Origin: Halictus rubicundus
Taxonomy: Eukaryota > Arthropoda > Insecta > Hymenoptera > Halictidae
Assembly: GCF_050948215.1 (NCBI RefSeq)
Contig: NW_027488566.1
Coordinates: 1,787,501 to 1,851,500 of the forward strand
Direction: 5' to 3'
Length of the DNA: 64,000 nt
Shown here: in pieces, positions 31,001 through 43,000 of the stretch
How positions within the stretch are numbered: the first letter of the stretch is position 1
How the letters are laid out: every line of letters begins with the position of its first letter
The notes under the pieces: generated by a model
Told to the model about the DNA's origin: nothing
The model's input: the letters and a program-made list of their open reading frames with translations, nothing else
Databases searched by the model: none
Position numbers and translations under genes: made by a program

Positions 31001-34000
31001 CCCCTGATACCTATCCCGTCCTCAAGCATGTCCGGAGTCTCCTCCATCCCTATCCCGTCCTCAAGCCTGGCCCGCATCCCCCTGATCCTTATCCCGTCCT
31101 CAAGCCTGGCCGGAGTCCCCCTGATCCTTCTCCCGTCCTCAAGCCTGACCGGAGTCCCCCTGACCCCTATCCCGTCCCCAAGCCTGGCCGGAGCCCCCTG
31201 ATACCTATCCCGTCCTCAAGCATGTCCGGAGTCTCCTCCATCCCTATCCCGTCCTCAAGCCTGGCCCGCATCCCCCTGATCCTTATCCCGTCCTCAAGCC
31301 TGACCGGAGTCCCCCTGATCCCTATCCTGTCCTCAAGCTTGGCCCACGTCCCCCTGATCCCTATCCCGTCCTCATGCCTGGCCGGGGTGACCGTGATCCC
31401 TATCCTGTCGTCAAACCCGGCCCATGTCCCCCTGATCCCTATCCCGTCGTCAAGCCCGGCCCACGTCCCCCTGATCCCTATACCATCCTCAAGCCTGGCC
31501 GGAGTCTCCCTGATCCCTATCCCGTTGTCAAGCCCGGTCCCCGCCCCCCTGATCCCTATCCAGTCCGCAATCCTGGCCGGTCCCCCTGATCCCAACCCTG
31601 TCCTCAATCCTGGCCGGAGTCCCCCTGATCCCTATCCCGTCGTCAAGCCCGGCCCACGTCCCCCTCATCCCTATTCCATCCTCAATCCTGGCCGGAGTCC
31701 CCCTGATCCTTATACCGTCCTCATGCCTGGCCAGCGTCCCCCTGATCCCTATCCCGTCTTGAAGCCTGGCCAGAGTACCCTGATCCCTATCTCGTCGTCA
31801 AGCTTGGCCCACGTCCCCCTGATCACTATCCCGCCCTCAAGCCCGGCCCACGTCCCCCTGATCCCTATCCCGTCGTCAAGCGCGGCCCACGTCCCCCTCA
31901 TCCCTATCTCATCCTCAATCCTGGCCGGAGTCCCCCTGATCCTTATACCGTCCTCATGCCTGGCCAGCGTCCCCATGATCCCTATCCTTTCCTCATGCCT
32001 GGCCACCGTCCCCCTGATCCCTATCCCGTCCTGAAGCCTGGCCAGAGTACCCTGATCCCTATCCCGTCGTCAAGCTTGGCCCACGTCCCCCTGATCACTA
32101 TCCCGCCCTCAAGCTTGGCCCACGTCCCTCTGATCCCTATCCCGTCCTCAAGCCTGGCCCACGTCCCCCTATTCCCTATCCTGTCCGGAAGCCTGGCCGG
32201 AGTCCCCCTGATCCCTATCCCGTCCCCAAGCCTGGCCGGAGCCCCCTGATCCCTATCCCGTCCTCAAGCATGTCCGGAGTCTCCTCCATCCCTATCCCGT
32301 CCTCAAGCCTGGCCCGCATCCCCCTGATCCTTATCCCGTCCTCAAGCCTGACCGGAGTCCCCCTGACCCCTATCCCGTCCCCCAGCCCGGCCGGAGCCCC
32401 CTGATACCTATCCCGTCCTCAAGCATGTCCGGAGTCTCCTCCATCCCTATCCCGTCCTCAAGCCTGTCCCGCATCCCCCTGATCCTTATCCCGTCCTCAA
32501 GCCTGACCGGAGTCCCCCTGATCCCTATCCTGTCGTCAAGCCTGGCCCACATCCCTCCGATCCCTATACCGTCCTCACGCCTGGCCGGAGTCTTCCTGAT
32601 CATTATCCCGTCCTCAAGCCTGGCCGGTGTCCCCCTGATCCCTATCCCGTCCCCAAGCCTGGCCCACATCCCTCCGATCCCTATCCCGTCCTCAAGCATG
32701 TCCGGAGTCTCCTCCATCCCTATCCCGTCCTCAAGCCTGTCCCGCACCCCCTGATCCCTATCCCGTCCTCAATCCTGGCCGGAGTCACCCTGATCCCTAT
32801 AACGTTGTCAAGCCCGGCCCACGTCCCCCTGATCCCTATCCAGTCCGCAATCCTGGCAGGTCCCCCTGATCCCAATCCTGTCCTCAATCCTGGCCGGAGT
32901 CCCCCTGATCCTTATACCGTCCTCATGCCTGGCCAGCGTCCCCCTGATCCCTATCCCGTCCTGAAGCCTGGCCAGAGTACCCTGATCCCTATCCCTTCCT
33001 CAAGCTTGGCCCAAGCCCCCCTGATCCCTATCCCGTCCTGAAGCCTGGCCGGAGTCCCCCTGATCCCTGTCCCGTCGTTAAGCCAGGCCCACGTGCCCCT
33101 GATCCCTATCCCGTCCTCAAGCCTGGCCGGACTCCCCCTGATCCCTATCCCGTCCTCAGCGCATGGCCGGAGTCCCCCCGATCCCTATCCCGTCCTCAAT
33201 CCTGACCGGAGTCTCCTGATTCTTATACCGTACTCAAGCCTGGCCGGAGTCACCCTGATCCCTATCCCGTCCTCAATCCTGGCCGGAGTCCCTCTGATCC
33301 CTATCCAGTCCTCATGCCTGGCCGGAGTCCCCCTGATCCGTGTCCCGTCGTCAAGCCAGGCCGCCGTCCTACCGATACCTATACCGTCCTCAAGCCTGGC
33401 CAGAGTCCCCCTGATCACTATCCTGTAGTCAAGCCAGGCCCACGTCCCCCTGATCCCTATCCCGTCCTCAAGCCTGGCCAGAGTCACCCTGATCCCCATC
33501 CCGTCCTCCATCTTGGCCCACGTCCCCCTGATCCCTATCCCGTCCACAAACCTGGCCAGAGTCCCCCTGATCGCTATCCCGTCGTCAAGCCCGGCCCACG
33601 CCCCCCTGGTCCCTATCCCATCCTCAAGCCTGGCCGGAGTCTCCCTGATAAATATCCCGTCCTCAAGCCTTGCCGGAGTCCCCCTGATCCCTATTACGCC
33701 CTCAATCCTGGCCGGAGTCCCTCTGATCCCTATCCAGTCCTCATGCCTGGCCGGAGTCCCCCTGATCCCTATCCTGTCGTCAAGCCAGGCCGCCGTCCTA
33801 CCGATACCTATACCGTCCTCAAGCCTGGCCGGAGTCCCCCTGATCACTATCCCATCCTCAATCCTGGCCGGAGTCCCCCCGATCCTTATACCGTCCTCAT
33901 GCCTGGCCGGAGTCCCCCTGATCCCTATCCCGTCCGCAGCGCATGGCCGGAGTCCCCTTGATCCCCATCCCGTCATCAAGCCCGGCCCATGTCCCCCTGA

Positions 34001-35323
34001 TCCCTATCCCGACCTCAATCCTGGCCGGGGTCCCCTTGATCCCAATCCCGTCATCAAGCCCGGCCCACGTCCCCCTGATCCATATCAATTCCGCAATCCT
34101 GGCCGGATCCCCCCTGATCCCTATCCCGTCAACAATCCTGGCCGGAGTCCCCTTGATACCCATCCCGTCATCAAGCCCGGCCCATGTCCCCCTGATCCCC
34201 ATCCCGTCGTCAATCCTGGCCGGAGTCCCCTTGATCCCAATCCCGTCATCAAGCCCGGCCCACGTCCCCCTGATCCATATCAAGTCCGCAATCCTGGCCG
34301 GATCCCCCCTGATCCCTATCCCGTCAACAATCCTGGCCGGAGTCCCCCTGATCCCTATCCCGTCGTCAAGCCCGGCCCACGTTCCCCTGATCCCTATCTC
34401 GCCCTCAATCCTGGCCGGAGTCCCCCTGATCCCTTTCCCGTCCACAAGCCTGGCCAGAGTCCCCCTGATCCCTATCCCTTCAACAATCCTGGCCGGAGTC
34501 CCCCTGATCCCTATCCCGTCGTCAAGCCCGGCCCACGTTCCCCTGATCCCTATCCCTTCCTCAATCCTGGCCGGAGTCCCCCTGATCCCTATCCCGTCCT
34601 CAAACCTGGGCCACGTCCCTCTGATCCCTATCCCGTCCTCATGCCTGGCCGGAGACCCCCAGATCCCTATCCCGTCCTCAAGCCTGGCCGGACTCCCCCT
34701 GATCCCTATCCCGTCCGCAGCGCATGGCCGGAGTCCCCTTGATCCCCATCTCGTCATCAAGCCCGGCCCATGCCCCCCTGATCCTTATCCCGTCCTCAAG
34801 CCCGACCGGAGTCCCCCTGATCCCTATCCCGTCCCCAAGCCTGGCCGGAGCCCCCTGATACCTATCCCGTCCTCAAGCATGTCCGGAGTCTCCTCCATCC
34901 CTATCCCGTCCTCAAGAGTGTCCCGCATCCCCCTGATCCTTATCCCGTCCTCAAGCCTGACCGGAGTCCCCCTGATCCCTATCCTGTCGTCAAGCCTGGC
35001 CCGCATCCCTCCGATCCCTATCCCGTCCTCAAGCATGTCCGGAGTCTCCTCCATCCCTATCCCGTCCTCAAGCCTGGCCCGCATCCCCCTGATCCTTCTC
35101 CCGTCCTCAAGCCTGACCGGAGTCCCCCTGATCCCTATCCTGTCCTCAAGCTTGGCCCACGTCCCCCTGATCTCTATCCCGTCCTCATGCCTGGCTGGGG
35201 TGACCCTGATCCCTATCCTGTCGTCAAGCCCGGCCCACGCCCCCCTGATCCCTATACCATCCTCAAGCCTGGCCGGAGTCTCCCTGATCAATATCCCGTC
35301 CTCAAGCCTGGCCGGAGTCCCCC
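28038..35323. repeat. 39-bp minisatellite, block 2 (about 187 units)
   Basis: Same unit as block 1 in one orientation, starting at TGGCCGGAGCC and ending ...GGCCGGAGTCCCCC just before a poly-T. Higher-order copying is visible: 28503-28931 recurs at 30562-30990 (offset 2059), and 29380-29859 recurs at 31167-31607 (offset 1787, dropping to 1748 after loss of one 39-bp unit). Some units are 38 bp (GAGCCCCCTGAT) and switch the reading frame. Open frames of hundreds of codons are a by-product of the 39-bp period. Confidence 0.95.
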
Positions 35324-37015
35324 TTTTTTTTTTTAATGGAAATTTGCCTATATTTTAGGTACTGGTGCTTACAGTAATTCTCCGCAGTTATGTTCTATTA
35401 TACATATATCAATTACGTTGTATTCTAAGCTTATAACACATATAAAACACATATCACATATATAACACATATAAAACTACTCTAAGTCTAGATCTATTTC
35501 GCAAGTATTATATCGCACGCTTATCTAAAATTAACCTAAATGCTCCTAATCTACTATTATTCCCTATTATTCAACTCAAACTACTTAACCTAACGGGTGG
35601 ACCTCTAAGGGCCTAGCGAACTCTTAGGGTCTCTCGAAATTCAAGGAAATTGAGAATTTCACCTTGAACACAAGAGTAAACTAGGTGTTTTAGCCTAGTT
35701 GACCCCTATTTTTTATAGCTGGGATGGATAGAGGTGAGGATACCTAGCACCTTTCCTGTGTAACTCTTTCTCGTAGCATGCACCTATCTACCTGTAGATG
35801 CTGCTATCTCGGTTGTTGCCGGGGGGCGCGAGTTTGTGACAACCTCCGAAGCCTCCCTTCGGAGACCAATGTAGCTTATGGGCTACCCCCCCCTGCCCCC
35901 CCACGTACTCAGAATTTTTTTTTCTCGAAAACTTTTTCGACACCCGGTATATTTCGAAAACTAAACTTTATCCGATTTAGTCGAGCGACGGCTCGTTGGA
36001 AAGGTCTTGATCCGTGTAAAATTTTCACCGTGTTACTTTTTCGAATTTCTTGAAAATTAGAGTAATTTTCTCTGTATCTCCGAAATGGGTGGGCAAATCG
36101 AAAAAGGTTTTTTAGGGGGGAGAATTCTTCTCCGTTTCTACCCTAAAATACTCGCCGTCCTCGATAATAGTTAAGTTCAAAGTTTCGCTTCGATCGGTTA
36201 ACTTTAGCCTAATGCCATAACCGCGAAATCGCCTAACAAAATCGATGGTCCGATAAAGACGTGTTACGGCTCATTCGAAAGCCACAGACTAGCCCTACAA
36301 TTTCGCCAAGGTACTTTTTTGTAATCTCTTCTAGTAAGCCTAATTTTCACTGTTTTAATTCTCTATTTCTATTTTTTAGGTTCCGCAAGCTGGTGCAGGG
36401 TTTAACATGAGAAAAGGAAGGAATACTATGACACTCAGTAGAGATTTTCACCTTGTCCTACCTTATTCTAGTTACTGTCCCTTAGAGGTGCGAAAAAGTG
36501 GAGGACTCGACCGACCCCTTGTGTTAATCGGATCCTTTTCTTTTCCCGGTCTCTTCCCAAGCTTCTTCCAATTATTCGTACTGTTTTTCCGTTCTTTCCA
36601 CAGTTCTCGCTAATATTCAGTTCAATTATTCACTCACTTGTCTAATTGTTCGTAGCTAATTCTTTTTTTTTTAAATCTAACCCAAACCCAAACTAATTTA
36701 ATTCTGCTTGGATTCCGGTTAAGTTAAATTCACAGTCTTTCAAACACTTTTTTTTTCAGGTTTTTTACGCGGAGGCTAACGGTCTTGTCCCAGAACGCGA
36801 CGGTTCACGCCCGGCACTCCGCGGTATATTCCCGATCTTTCTCTCAGGTAAGTATATTTATAATTTAATATAACTTCTAATTTTTTTCTTTTTTATTTCA
36901 GGTTTCCCTGTTAGCACACTCGAAACAACTACTGAAAATCCGTAGAAAAATTCCGTGATGCTACTTGAAACTTTACTAATCGATGTGACTCGGCTGGAAG
37001 TTCAAATCGCTCTCA
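35324..37015 (-). mobile_element. Poly(A)-tailed retroposon-like insert of unknown type in the minisatellite
   Basis: The insert starts with 11 T (35324-35334), a poly(A) tail on the minus strand. It is bounded by a repeat of GGCCGGAGTCCCCCT (35310-35324 and 37016-37030), as expected for target-primed integration. The inside has no LINE protein. It has splice-like words on the plus strand: TTTTTTAGGTTCC (36375), TTTTTTTTCAGG (36750) and CAGGTAAGT...TTTATTTCAGG (36846-36902). It also holds a hairpin, GGAGAATTCTTCTCC (about 36116-36130), shared with 8081. It may be a non-autonomous retroposon, a processed or partly processed transcript, or a truncated LINE with a long 3' region. Function unknown. 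Confidence 0.6.
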
Positions 37016-40000
37016 GGCCGGAGTCCCCCTGATCCCTATCCCGTCGTCAAGCCCAGCCCACGTCCCCCTGATCCCTATCCCATCCTCAATCCTGGCCGGA
37101 GTCCCCCCGATCCTTATACCGTCCTCATGCCTGGCCGGAGTCCCCCTGATCCCTATCCCGTCCACAAGCCTGGCCAGAGTGCCCCTGATCCCTATCCCGT
37201 CCTCAAGCCTGGCCCACGTCCCTCTGATCCCTATCCAGTCCTCAAGCCTGGCCGGAGTCCGCTTGATCCCCATCCCGTCATCAAGCCCGGCCCACGTCTC
37301 CCTGATCAATATCCCGTCCTCAAGCCCGGCCCACGTCCCCCTGATCCCTATCCAGTCCGCAATCCTGGCCGGTCCCCGTGATCCCAATCCCGTCCTCAAT
37401 CCTGGCCGGAGTCCCCCTGATCCCTATCCCGTTCTCAATCCTGGCCGGAGGCCCCCTTGATCCCTATCCCGTCCTCAAGCGTGGCCCACGTCCCTCTGAT
37501 CCCTATTCCGTCCTCATGCCTGGCCGGAGACCCCCGGATCCCTATCCCGTCCTCAAGCCTGGCCCACGTCCCTCTGATCCCTATCCCGTCCTCATGCCTG
37601 GCCGGAGACCCCCGGATCCCTATCCCGTCCTCAAGCCTGGCCGGACTCCCCCTGATCCCTATCCCGTCCTCAGCGCATGGCCGGAGTCCCCTTGATCCCC
37701 ATCCCGTCATAAAGCCCGGCCCACGTCCCCCTGATCCATATCAAGTCCGCAATCCTGGCCGGATCCCCCCTGATCCCTATCCCGTCAACAATCCTGGCCG
37801 GAGTCCCCCTGATCCCTATCCCGTTGTCAAGCCCAGCCCACGTCCCCCTGATCATTATCCCATCCTCAATCCTGGCCGGAGTCCCCCTGATCCCTATCCC
37901 GTCGTCAAGCCCGGCCCACGTTCCCCTGATCCCTATCCCGTCCTCAATCCTGGCCGGAGTCCCCCTGATCCCTTTCCCGTCCACAAGCCTGGCCAGAGTC
38001 CCCCTGATCCCTATCCCGTCGTCAAGCCCGGCCCACGTCCCCCTGATCCCTATCCCATCCTCAAGCCCGGCCGGAGTCTCCCTGATCAACATCCCGTCCT
38101 CAAGCCTGGCCGGAGTCCCTCTGATCCCTATCCCATCCTCAAGCCTGGCCGGAGTCTCCCTGATCAATATCCCGTCCTCAAGCCTGGCCGGAGTCCCCCT
38201 GATCCCTATCCCGTCCTCAATCCTGGCCGGAGTCCCCCTGATCCCTATCCCGTTGTCAAGCCCGGCCCACGTCCCCCTGATCCCTATCCAGTCCGCAATA
38301 CTGGCCGGTCCCCCTGATCCCAATCCCGTCCTCAATCCTGGCCGGAGTCCCCCTGATCCCAATCCCGTCCTCAATCCTGGCCGGAGTCCCCCTGATCCCT
38401 ATCCCGTCCTCAATCCTGGCCGGAGTCCCCCTGATCCCTATCCCATCCTCAAGCCCGGCCGGAGTCTCCCTGACCAATATCCCATCCTCAAGCCTGGCCG
38501 GAGTCCCCCTGATCCCTATCCCGTCATCAAGCCCGGCCCACGTCCCCCTGATCCCTGTCCAGTCCGCAATCCTGGCCGGATCCCCCTGATCCCTATCCCA
38601 TCCTCAATCCTGGCCGGAGTCCCCCTGATCCCTATCCCGTCGTCAAGCCCGGCCCATGTCCCCCTGATCCCTATCCCGTCCTCAATCCTAGCCGGAGTCC
38701 CCCTGATCCCTATCCCGTCCTCAATCCTGGCCGGAGTCCCCCTGATCCCTATCCCGTCCTCAAGCCTGGCCCACGTCCCTCTGATCCCTATTCCGTCCTC
38801 ATGCCTGGCCGGAGACCCCCAGATCAATATCCCGTCCTCAAGCCTGGCCGGAGTCCCCCTGATCCCTATCCCGTCATCAAGCCCGGCCCACGTCCCCCTG
38901 ATCCCTATCCCGTCTTCAATCCTAGCCGGAGTCCTCCTGATCCCTATCCAGTCCTCATGCCTGCCCGGAGTCCCCCTGATCCCTATTCCGTCGTCAAGCC
39001 CGGCCCACGTCCCCCTCATCCCTATCCCATCCTCAATCCTGGCCGGAGCCCCCTGATCCTTATACCGTCCTCATGCTTGGCCGGATTCCCCCTGATCCCT
39101 GTCCCGTCGTCAAGCCAGGCCCACGTCCTCCCGATCCCTATCCTGTCCTCAATCCTGGCCGGAGTCCCACTGATCCCTATCCTGTCGTCAAGACCGGCCC
39201 ACGTCCCCCTCAACCCTATCCCGTCCACAAGCCTGGACAATGTCCCCCTGATCCCTATCCCGTCCTCAAGCCTGGCCCACGTCCCTCTGATCCCTATCCC
39301 GTCCTCATGCCTGGCCGGAGTCCCACCTATCCCTATCCCGTCCTCAATCCTGGCCGGAGTTCCCCTTATCCTTATACCGTCATCATGCCTGGCCGGAGCC
39401 CCCCTGATCCCTATCCCGTCCTCAAGCCTGGCCTACGTCCCCCTGATCCCTATCCCGTCGTCAAGCCCGCCCCATGTCCCCCTGATCCCTATCCCGTCCT
39501 CAATCCTAGCCGGAGTCCCCCTGATCCCTATCCCGTCCTCAATCCTGGCCGGAGTCCCCTGATCCCTATCCCGTCCTCAAGCCTGGCCCACGTCCCTCTG
39601 ATCCCTATTCCGTCCTCATGCCTGGCCGGAGACCCCCAGATCAATATCCCGTCCTCAAGCCTGGCCGGAGTCCCCCTGATCCCTATCCCGTCATCAAGCC
39701 CGGCCCACGTCCCCCTGATCCCTATCCAGTCCGCAATCCTGGCCGGATCCCCCTGATCCCTATCCCGTCCTCAATCCAGGCCGGAGTCCCCCTGATCCCT
39801 ATACCGTCGTCAAGCCCGGCCCACGCCCCCTGATCCCTATGCCGTTGTCAAGCCCAGCCCACGCCCCCCTGATCCCTATGCCGTCCTCAATCCTGGCCGG
39901 AGTCCCCGTGATCCCTATCCCGTCCTCAAGCCTGGCCCACGTCCCTCTGATCCCTATCCCGTCCTCATGCCCGGCCGGAGTCTCCCTGACCAATATCCCG

Positions 40001-43000
40001 TCCTCAAGCCTGGCCGGAGTCCCCTCTGATCCCTATCCCGTCCTCCAACCTGGCCGCAGTCCCCCCGATCCATATCCCGTCCGGAAGCCTGGCCGGAGTC
40101 CCCCTGATCCCTGTCCCGTCCTCAAGCCCGGCCCACGTCCCCCTGATCCCTATCCCGTCTTCAATCCTAGCCGGAGTCCTCCTGATCCGTATCCAGTCCT
40201 CATGCCTGCCCGTAGTCCCCCTGATCCCTATTCCGTCGTCAAGCCCGGCCCACGTCCCCCTCATCCCTATCCCATCCTCAATCCTGGCCGGAGCCCCCTG
40301 ATCCTTATACCGTCCTCATGCTTGGCCGGATTCCCCCTGATCCCTGTCCCGTCGTCAAGCCAGGCCCACGTCCTCCCGATCCCTATCCTGTCCTCAATCC
40401 TGGCCGGAGTCCCACTGATCCCTATCCTGTCGTCAAGACCGGCCCACGTCCCCCTCAACCCTATCCCGTCCACAAGCCTGGACAGTGTCCCCCTGATCCC
40501 TATCCCGTCCTCAAGCCTGGCCCACGTCCCTCTGATCCCTATCCCGTCCTCATGCCTGGCCGGAGTCCCACCTATCCCTATCCCGTCCTCAATCCTGGCC
40601 GGAGTCCCCCTTATCCTTATACCGTCATCATGCCTGGCCGGAGCCCCCCTGATCCCTATCCCGTCCTCAAGCCCAGCCCACGTCCCCCTGATCCCTATGC
40701 CGTCCTCAATCCTGGCCGGAGTCCCCGTGATCCCTATCCCGTCCTCAAGCCTGGCCCACGTCCCTCTGATCCCTATCCCGTCCTCAAGCCTGGCCAACGT
40801 CCCTCTGATCCCTATCCCGTCCACAAGCCTGGCCAGAGTCCCCGTGATCCCTATCCCGTCGTCAAGCCCGGCCCACGTCCCCCTGATCCCTATCCCATCC
40901 TCAAGCCTGGCCGGAGTCCCCCTGATACCTATCCCGTCCTCAATCCTGGCCGGAGTCCCCCAGATCCCTATCCCGTCCTCAAGCCTGGCCCACGCCCCTC
41001 TGATCCCTATCCCGTCCTCATGCCTGGCCGGAGTCCCCCTGATCCCTATCCCGTCCTCAATCCTGGCCGGAGTCCCCCTGATCACTATCCCGTCCTCAAG
41101 CCTGGCCCACGTCCCTCTGATCCCTATCCCGTCCTCATGCCTGGCCGGAGACCCCCAGATCCCTATCCCGTCCTCAAGCCTGGCCGGACTCCCCCTGATC
41201 CCTATCCCGTTCTCAGCGCATGGCCGGAGTCCCCTTGATCTCCATCCCGTCATCAAGCCCGGCCCACGTCCCCCTGATCCATATCCAGTCCGCAATCCTG
41301 GCCGGATCCCCCCTGATCACTATCCCGTCAACAATCCTGGCCGGAGTCCCCCTGATCCCTATCCCGTCCTCAAGCCTGGCCCACGTCCCTCTGATCCCTA
41401 TTCCGTCCTCATGCCTGGCCGGAGACCCCCAGATCAATATCCCGTCCTCAAGCCTGGCCGGAGTCCCCCTGATCCCTATCCCGTCATCAAGCCCGGCCCA
41501 CGTCCCCCTGATCCCTATCCCATCCTCAAGCCTGGCCGGAGTCCCCCTGATACCTATCCCGTCCTCAATCCTGGCCGGAGTCCCCCAGATCCCTATCCCG
41601 TCCTCAAGCCTGGCCCACGCCCCTCTGATCCCTATCCCGTCCTCATGCCTGGCCGGAGTCCCCCTGATCCCTATCCCGTCCTCAATCCTGGCCGGAGACC
41701 CCCAGATCAATATCCCGTCCTCAAGCCTGGCCGGAGTCCCCCTGATCCCTATCCCGTCATCAAGCCCGGCCCACGTCCCCCTGATCCCTATCCCGTCTTC
41801 AATCCTAGCCGGAGTCCTCCTGATCCCTATCCAGTCCTCATGCCTGCCCGGAGTCCCCCTGATCCCTATTCCGTCGTCAAGCCCGGCCCACGTCCCCCTC
41901 ATCCCTATCCCATCCTCAATCCTGGCCGGAGCCCCCTGATCCTTATACCGTCCTCATGCTTGGCCGGATTCCCCCTGATCCCTGTCCCGTCGTCAAGCCA
42001 GGCCCACGTCCTCCCGATCCCTATCCTGTCCTCAATCCTGGCCGGAGTCCCACTGATCCCTATCCTGTCGTCAAGACCGGCCCACGTCCCCCTCAACCCT
42101 ATCCCGTCCACAAGCCTGGACAATGTCCCCCTGATCCCTATCCCGTCCTCAAGCCTGGCCCACGTCCCTCTGATCCCTATCCCGTCCTCATGCCTGGCCG
42201 GAGTCCCACCTATCCCTATCCCGTCCTCAATCCTGGCCGGAGTCCCCCTTATCCTTATACCGTCATCATGCCTGGCCGGAGCCCCCCTGATCCCTATCCC
42301 GTCCTCAAGCCTGGCCTACGTCCCCCTGATCCCTATCCCGTCGTCAAGCCCGCCCCATGTCCCCCTGATCCCTATCCCGTCCTCAATCCTAGCCGGAGTC
42401 CCCCTGATCCCTATCCCGTCCTCAATCCTGGCCGGAGTCCCCTGATCCCTATCCCGTCCTCAAGCCTGGCCCACGTCCCTCTGATCCCTATTCCGTCCTC
42501 ATGCCTGGCCGGAGACCCCCAGATCAATATCCCGTCCTCAATCCTGGCCGGAGTCCCCGTGATCCCTATCCCGTCCTCAAGCCTGGCCCACGTCCCTCTG
42601 ATCCCTATCCCGTCCTCAAGCCTGGCCAACGTCCCTCTGATCCCTATCCCGTCCACAAGCCTGGCCAGAGTCCCCGTGATCCCTATCCCGTCGTCAAGCC
42701 CGGCCCACGTCCCCCTGATCCCTATCCCATCCTCAAGCCTGGCCGGAGTCCCCCTGATACCTATCCCGTCCTCAATCCTGGCCGGAGTCCCCCAGATCCC
42801 TATCCCGTCCTCAAGCCTGGCCCACGCCCCTCTGATCCCTATCCCGTCCTCATGCCTGGCCGGAGTCCCCCTGATCCCTATCCCGTCCTCAATCCTGGCC
42901 GGAGTCCCCCTGATCACTATCCCGTCCTCAAGCCTGGCCCACGTCCCTCTGATCCCTATCCCGTCCTCATGCCTGGCCGGAGACCCCCAGATCCCTATCC

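Noticed and set aside
28038..35323. CRISPR array
   Set aside because: Units are contiguous without unique spacers, in a eukaryotic repeat context.
36848..36901. Possible 54-base intron with GTAAGT and TTTCAG ends
   Set aside because: Signals are attractive, but no open exon could be defined on either side, so it is noted only within the insert description.
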